A DNA stretch of 28,655 bases from MGBC163016 sp964469815. GTDB lineage: Bacteria > Actinomycetota > Coriobacteriia > Coriobacteriales > Eggerthellaceae. Below, one piece after another: positions 25,416 to 28,655 of the stretch. The position numbers and the translations under genes were made by a program. Every line of letters begins with the position of its first letter. The stretch's first letter is position 1. The notes beneath the pieces were generated by a model that was not told the DNA's origin, did not search any database, and was given only the letters and a program-made list of their open reading frames with translations. The stretch spans positions 1-28,655 of the forward strand of contig CAYXZC010000020.1 in NCBI GenBank assembly GCA_964469815.1. The letters are read 5' to 3'.

Positions 25416-26626
25416 TAGTGCTCGTCGTGAATGCCGGCTCTTCGACCTTGAAGTGCCAGCTCATCCAGACCGATGGGAAGATCAGGCTCATGAAGGCTCT
25501 AGCTGATCGCATCGGAGATGAGAATGCGAACATGATGGTTTCCTTCACACCTGATTTCGAAGAGACCGTCTACGACATCGAGGGCTTGAGCGTGGACGAG
25601 GCTCTAACAAAGCTCCTCGATATCTTGGTAAACGATGAGGATTCACCCATAGATTCCTTAGACGATATCGAAGCGATAGGAAACAGGATAGTCGCCGGAG
25701 GCGAATACTTCAGCGCATCCACGCTCATAGACGAAGCGAGCTTCGAGAAGCTCAAGATGTGCGAAGAGTTGGCTCCTCTGCATAACCCACCCGCTGACAA
25801 ATGCATCGAGATGCTCCATCATCTTATGCCGAACACCCCGCAAAGCGCCGTTTTCGACACGGCTTTCCATCAGAGCATCCCTCCTAAAGCCTATATGTAT
25901 CCGCTTCCCAAGCGCTACTACGATGACTATCACATCCGCCGGTATGGCGCGCACGGAACATCGCACAGATATGCAGCGCAGCAGGCCGCGAACCTCTTGG
26001 ACAGACCTATCGAAGACCTTGGGCTCATAACATGCCATCTAGGAAGCGGCGGCTCCATCACAGCGGTCAATCACGGTAAGTCCATCGACACTACCATGGG
26101 ATTCACGCCACTCGAGGGTCTTATGATGGGAACCAGATCCGGTTCCATCGATCCGGCCATCGTCACCTATATCATGCGCCGCGATAACATATCCTACGAT
26201 GAGATGGATCGCATCCTCAACAAAGACTCCGGCATACTCGGTGTCTCCGGACTCTCAAGCGATATGCGCACCGTGCTGAAAGCCGCCGACGAGGGCAATG
26301 CAGATGCAAAGCTCGCAGTGGAGATGTACGTTTACAAGGTACAGCAGGCGATAGGGCAGTTCTACGCGATAATGACACGCACCGATGCTGTGGTGATGAC
26401 AGCAGGGATCGGTGAGAACAGCTCTGAGCTTCGAGAGCTCATCTTCGCCGGATTGGCGCATATGGGGATGATCCTTGACAAGGAGAAGAACGACATCGTC
26501 GGAGCCATCGGAACCAACCGAATCGTCTCCATAGACGATTCACCCATAAAGATATGCGTCGTTACCACAGACGAAGAGATGCGCATCGCCCGCGAAACCG
26601 ACGCTTTGGTCGAATCGAATATTTAA
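25412..26626 (+). CDS. ackA: Acetate kinase
   Basis: AckA interconverts acetyl phosphate plus ADP with acetate plus ATP, the ATP-forming step of acetate fermentation. Motifs: VVNAGSS (Asn7), APLHNPP, VFDTAFHQ, RRYGAHGTSHRY, CHLGSGGSI, GTRSGSIDP, GIGENS and the TTDEEMRIA glutamate, all normal. The usual GHRVVHGGE block is GNRIVAGGE here: the catalytic arginine (Arg92) is kept but both histidines are replaced. The length of 404 residues is normal. CAGGAG lies about 6 bases before the ATG, which overlaps the rsmD stop. No pta is adjacent, although the two are often paired. Confidence 0.95.
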   Translation: MIVLVVNAGSSTLKCQLIQTDGKIRLMKALADRIGDENANMMVSFTPDFEETVYDIEGLSVDEALTKLLDILVNDEDSPIDSLDDIEAIGNRIVAGGEYFSASTLIDEASFEKLKMCEELAPLHNPPADKCIEMLHHLMPNTPQSAVFDTAFHQSIPPKAYMYPLPKRYYDDYHIRRYGAHGTSHRYAAQQAANLLDRPIEDLGLITCHLGSGGSITAVNHGKSIDTTMGFTPLEGLMMGTRSGSIDPAIVTYIMRRDNISYDEMDRILNKDSGILGVSGLSSDMRTVLKAADEGNADAKLAVEMYVYKVQQAIGQFYAIMTRTDAVVMTAGIGENSSELRELIFAGLAHMGMILDKEKNDIVGAIGTNRIVSIDDSPIKICVVTTDEEMRIARETDALVESNI

Positions 26627-26734
26627 TTCGTAGAAACACTGCAACAATGTTAGACTAATACAGTGTGCGCGAAAAAGCGTTTATGCTACATTTGATCCTA
26701 TGTGGATACCTTCCGCAGATCATGGAGGATATGA

Positions 26735-27205
26735 ATGGACGAAACAGGGGTATTGGGTCTTTTGGAAGAGCTCTCCATCCTTTTGGAGGATTCGAAGACC
26801 GTATTCGGTAAGAGTAACATGCGACAGGTGGATATCTCGGCCGCATTCGAGATCATGGACGAGATCCGCGATATCTTCCCAAGCGAATTCGCTCAGGCTC
26901 GACAGATCGTAAGAGAGCGCCAGGCGCTCTTGGAGGATGCAGAGGACGAAGCCAACCGTCTTATCGAGGACGCAAGAAGCCAGGCTATGACCATCGCATC
27001 CGAGCAGGAGATCGTGCGTATCTCACAGCAGCAGGCCGAGACCATAATGGCTGACGCACGCGAACTGGAAAGGGAAACGCGTGCAGGTGCCGAGGATTAC
27101 GCTGATGAGGTATTCGGCCATGTCGAGCAAAGCCTTGACAATGTCTTGAGCCAAGTCCGCCGCGTTCGCGACCGTCTCAATTCTACCGCTTCGGGCATGA
27201 GATAA
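26735..27205 (+). CDS. SepIVA/DivIVA-like coiled-coil protein
   Basis: A 156-residue cytoplasmic protein, very rich in Glu, Arg, Ala and Gln. A short N-terminal segment (VLGLLEELSILLEDSKTVF) and the DISAAFEIMDEIRDIFPSEF block precede a long coiled coil from about residue 55 to 150. This build and the position directly before DUF177 match SepIVA of mycobacteria (Rv2927c), a DivIVA-domain protein involved in septum formation; earlier annotation often calls such proteins ATPase or F0 subunit b-like. GGAGG 6 bases upstream sets the ATG at 26735; another ATG at 26731 is out of frame. A terminator follows. The role in division is inferred from family and position. Confidence 0.68.
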   Translation: MDETGVLGLLEELSILLEDSKTVFGKSNMRQVDISAAFEIMDEIRDIFPSEFAQARQIVRERQALLEDAEDEANRLIEDARSQAMTIASEQEIVRISQQQAETIMADARELERETRAGAEDYADEVFGHVEQSLDNVLSQVRRVRDRLNSTASGMR

Positions 27206-27234
27206 GGATCGATCCGTCCTCTAAAGCTTCATTC

Positions 27235-27262
27235 GCCCGCCTTTCAACCGGCGGGCTTTTTT
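27235..27262 (+). terminator. Intrinsic terminator between the SepIVA-like gene and DUF177
   Basis: A 7-base GC-only stem GCCCGCC / GGCGGGC (27235-27241 and 27250-27256) with an 8-base loop is followed by six T residues. It sits 30 bases after the SepIVA-like stop and 18 bases before the DUF177 ATG, so it would limit read-through into DUF177. Confidence 0.85.
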
Positions 27263-27280
27263 CATTCAAGGAGACCTACG

Positions 27281-27823
27281 ATGAGCGATTTCAAGATACA
27301 GCTCCCAAAAGAGATGTTCGATCCCGCCGAATTCATGAGGGTCGAGGAGAAGTCCAAGATAGAGCCCATAACATTCGGACCTGATACGTATACCTTCGAT
27401 GATCCGATGGATCTCGATCTGACGATAACCAACACCGGTGGAGCTTTTTTGATCCAAGGGAGCATCAAAGGCATTGCATCGACCGCATGCGCCCGATGCC
27501 TCGAGAGCGCTACATTGGATATAGATGCAGATGTCGAAGGTTTCGTCGTGATAGACGAGCAGGAAAGCGACCTTGAAGATGTGGAAGGGGATGAATACAC
27601 CATCCTCGGATCCGATAAGATCATCGATCTGCGACCGTTCATAGAAAGCGCCATCCTCTTGGATCTGCCACAGATACCCCTTTGCAAAGATGATTGCAAA
27701 GGGCTTTGCCCTAAGTGCGGCTGCAACCTCAATACCGATGTCTGCGATTGCGAGGACGCGCCCGAGCCAGCAAACCCTAATAATCCCTTCGCCATCCTAA
27801 AGGATCTGGATCTTTCCAAGTAA
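27281..27823 (+). CDS. DUF177 (YceD-like) protein
   Basis: A member of the DUF177/YceD family, linked by plant and bacterial studies to 23S rRNA accumulation and by gene order to ribosomal protein L32. Conserved parts: the middle STACARCLES segment, and the C-terminal cysteine-rich LCKDDCKGLCPKCGCNLN block, then NPFAILKDL at the end. The cysteines suggest a metal site. Length is 180 residues. AAGGAG 7 bases upstream fixes the ATG. It follows a terminator. The usual rpmF does not follow. The cysteine block contains a perfect 10-base inverted repeat (27678-27703) in the DNA. Confidence 0.9.
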   Translation: MSDFKIQLPKEMFDPAEFMRVEEKSKIEPITFGPDTYTFDDPMDLDLTITNTGGAFLIQGSIKGIASTACARCLESATLDIDADVEGFVVIDEQESDLEDVEGDEYTILGSDKIIDLRPFIESAILLDLPQIPLCKDDCKGLCPKCGCNLNTDVCDCEDAPEPANPNNPFAILKDLDLSK

Positions 27824-27875
27824 CGCCTTCTAGGCAAAAACCGCTCGCATGCATTGTAACAACGAACCGCCTATC

Positions 27876-27904
27876 GGGTAGAAGGTATCCTTTTTCGCAT
27901 TTGA
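27876..27904 (+). repeat. Diverged copy of the 28114 repeat end
   Basis: This stretch (GAAGGTATCC, then TTTTTCGCATTTGA) matches the left end of the 28114-28262 element (GAAGGTGTCCC, then TTTTTGCATTTGA) with two or three substitutions and one-base shifts. It has no inverted partner of its own nearby except the right arm at 28243-28262. Confidence 0.55.
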
Positions 27905-27919
27905 TGATGGATGAACCTC

Positions 27920-28036
27920 ATGAGCACACGTGTAGTGGGCGGTCCATTCGACTTCGTTTGCATTCGCTCACTACGCTCAGGATGACAATCTTATGATTAA
28001 GCCTTCGGCTTTGCTTTTATGGTTTTAACCGCCCAC
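27920..28036. repeat. Hairpin-forming repeat unit 1 (expanded loop)
   Basis: The unit begins with a 22-base word (ATGAGCACACGTG, then TAGTGGGCG; 27920-27941) that recurs exactly at 28056-28077. Its GTGGGCGG end (27935-27942) is answered by CCGCCCAC at 28029-28036, with 86 bases between. The loop contains a short AAGCC-TTC-GGCTT hairpin. Confidence 0.65.
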
Positions 28037-28055
28037 ATGCAACCCACGTGATCTT

Positions 28056-28092
28056 ATGAGCACACGTGTAGTGGGCGATCTTGATCGCCCAC
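28056..28092. repeat. Hairpin-forming repeat unit 2 (compact)
   Basis: This is the second copy of the 22-base word (28056-28077). Here GTGGGCGATC (28071-28080) and GATCGCCCAC (28083-28092) form a perfect 10-base palindrome around TT, followed by ATG as in unit 1. It begins 136 bases after unit 1. Confidence 0.7.
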
Positions 28093-28113
28093 ATGAAGCT
28101 CGTTTTGTAGGTC

Positions 28114-28262
28114 AGGTCGAAGGTGTCCCTTTTTGCATTTGACGCTCACTCTCGATGCTTCGCATCAGCGGTTCGCTCCCTCATGCATTCATATATTGCT
28201 TTCTTACGAAAGCATATGAAATATAGTGTTCAGAGCAAATCGAAAAGGGACACCTTCGACCT
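28114..28262. mobile_element. MITE-like element with 20-bp perfect terminal inverted repeats
   Basis: The 20-base word at 28114-28133 (AGGTCGAAGG, then TGTCCCTTTT) is exactly inverted at 28243-28262; similarity goes on inward with gaps (ATTTG, then GCTC). The centre has GCTTTC-TTAC-GAAAGC (28198-28213) flanked by TTCATAT / ATATGAA, and a further GATGC-TTC-GCATC hairpin at 28154-28166. The 149-bp span can fold into one long imperfect hairpin and has no transposase. The mobile nature is inferred; no clear target duplication is seen. Confidence 0.5.
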
Positions 28263-28365
28263 TGATACACGTTTGAGCGCAATAAGCTATACGTCCGCTT
28301 GTCACGTTTTGGAGATAACGGAGAAAGAGGTATTTTATTACAAACAAAGGGAACGTTGATGAATG

Positions 28366-28395
28366 TAACCCAATAGGGACGGGCATATTGGGTTA
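28366..28395. repeat. Perfect 10-bp hairpin without a T tract
   Basis: TAACCCAATA (28366-28375) and TATTGGGTTA (28386-28395) pair perfectly around a 10-base G-rich loop, GGGACGGGCA. No run of T follows on either strand, so it is not a standard terminator. Confidence 0.6.
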
Positions 28396-28494
28396 GAGTT
28401 ACAGTGAAGCAAAGCAATATCACAATACCTGATTCTTTATAATTCATGCAGATATAATGTTCGCTAAGCAATCCGAACCTTGAGATAAGAATAA

Positions 28495-28655
28495 TGCACA
28501 CCTGCTGTAAAGCTTGCAAAGATTCAAGAGACAGGCGATAAGAACTACACCGAGTCCTATTCCTATGATGGTGTCGGGAACAGGGTGCGCCTTGAGCGCA
28601 CAGGAGACGACGCAGATTCTGTTATTTACGAATACGATGATGACAACCGCCTTGT
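28495..28655 (+). pseudogene. RHS/YD-repeat protein fragment, no start, continues off the window
   Basis: In the frame of 28561 the translation reads YSYDGVGNRVRLERTG and, further on, VIYEYDDDNRL. These are the YDxxGNR and YxYDxxxRL elements of RHS/YD repeats, found in wall-associated proteins and polymorphic toxins. The frame has a stop at 28492-28494 and no ATG or TTG after it; the only possible GTG (28585) is inside the YD repeat. It is therefore either the remains of a truncated RHS gene or the interior of a broken one. The C-terminal end and any toxin tip lie outside the window. Confidence 0.7.

Larger units (their letters stand above)
27824..28494. other. Gene-poor, repeat-rich region with AT-rich right half
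   Basis: No convincing gene lies between the DUF177 stop and the RHS fragment. The left half (27876-28262) is a nest of direct and inverted repeats listed separately. The right part (28263-28494) is clearly AT-richer than the rest of the window. It has a 10-base hairpin and two TATAAT hexamers (28438-28443 and 28453-28458) without good -35 boxes. Open frames at 28123-28359 (plus) and 28181-28519 (minus) overlap the repeats and show no protein-like features. Confidence 0.7.

Noticed and set aside
26636..26666. ACACTG / CAGTGT inverted repeat upstream of the SepIVA-like gene
   Set aside because: Six-base arms 19 bases apart are expected by chance at this rate, and no promoter boxes frame them.
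27825..27835. GCCT-TCT-AGGC followed by A5 as terminator of DUF177
   Set aside because: The stem has four pairs and the tract is A rather than T on the coding strand; too weak to call.
27920..28077. CRISPR array made of the 22-base repeats
   Set aside because: There are only two copies, the spacer of 114 bases is far too long, the repeat forms part of larger inverted structures and no cas gene is near.
28123..28359. Plus-strand open frame of 78 codons over the MITE-like element
   Set aside because: It begins inside the repeat arm and crosses the opposite arm; it has no ribosome binding site and no protein-like motif, and is probably a by-product of the repeat.
28438..28458. Two TATAAT hexamers as promoter of the RHS fragment
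   Set aside because: Neither has an acceptable -35 box at 16-18 bases, and such hexamers are expected by chance in AT-rich DNA.
28181..28519. Minus-strand open frame of 112 codons in the AT-rich tract
   Set aside because: It lies across the hairpin, the repeat arm and the RHS fragment; composition is not protein-like.

Overview
This window looks like a chromosomal housekeeping region of an anaerobic actinobacterium, most likely class Coriobacteriia. That placement is an inference from gene order and protein character, not from a marker-gene comparison. The supporting points are: the Asp23 / FakA-like / RecG / RsmD order next to a divergent rpmB; a Nif3 gene followed by a coiled-coil zinc-ribbon gene; a SepIVA/DivIVA-like gene directly before DUF177; a moderate-GC sequence with very frequent GAT and ATC words; and several TTG starts with good ribosome binding sites.

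Almost everything from 12 to 13523 is one dense plus-strand block with overlapping or nearly touching genes. In order it holds an ABC-F ATPase, an M50B membrane protease, ScpA, ScpB, an RluB-type pseudouridine synthase, TyrA with an ACT domain, AroA, Cmk, a PlsC-type acyltransferase, IspH, a DUF512 iron-sulfur protein, Der and PlsY; GpsA follows at once (13524-14528). The themes are chromosome condensation, rRNA modification and ribosome assembly, aromatic amino acid synthesis, isoprenoid synthesis and phospholipid synthesis (PlsY, GpsA and PlsC together give the glycerol-phosphate and acyl-transfer steps).

At 14584-15075 a minus-strand gene encodes an O6-alkylguanine-DNA alkyltransferase-like protein whose catalytic cysteine is alanine. 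Then come Rpe, a NifS/IscS-type cysteine desulfurase, a PHP-type histidinol phosphatase, Nif3 and the zinc-ribbon protein. A strong bidirectional terminator (20021-20052) separates the latter from rpmB on the minus strand. After a 303-bp intergenic region the plus-strand series Asp23, FakA-like, RecG, RsmD, AckA, SepIVA-like and DUF177 follows.

From 27824 to the end the character changes. There is no convincing intact gene. The usual partner of DUF177, rpmF, does not follow. The DNA holds nested inverted and direct repeats (two copies of a 22-bp hairpin-forming unit, and a 149-bp MITE-like element with 20-bp perfect inverted ends), an AT-rich tract, and finally a start-less fragment of an RHS/YD-repeat protein that runs off the window.

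I did not find a coherent undescribed multi-gene system. The observations most worth following are the cysteine-less alkyltransferase homologue, the repeat-rich synteny break with its RHS remnant, and the uncharacterised DUF512 cysteine-motif protein tied to der.
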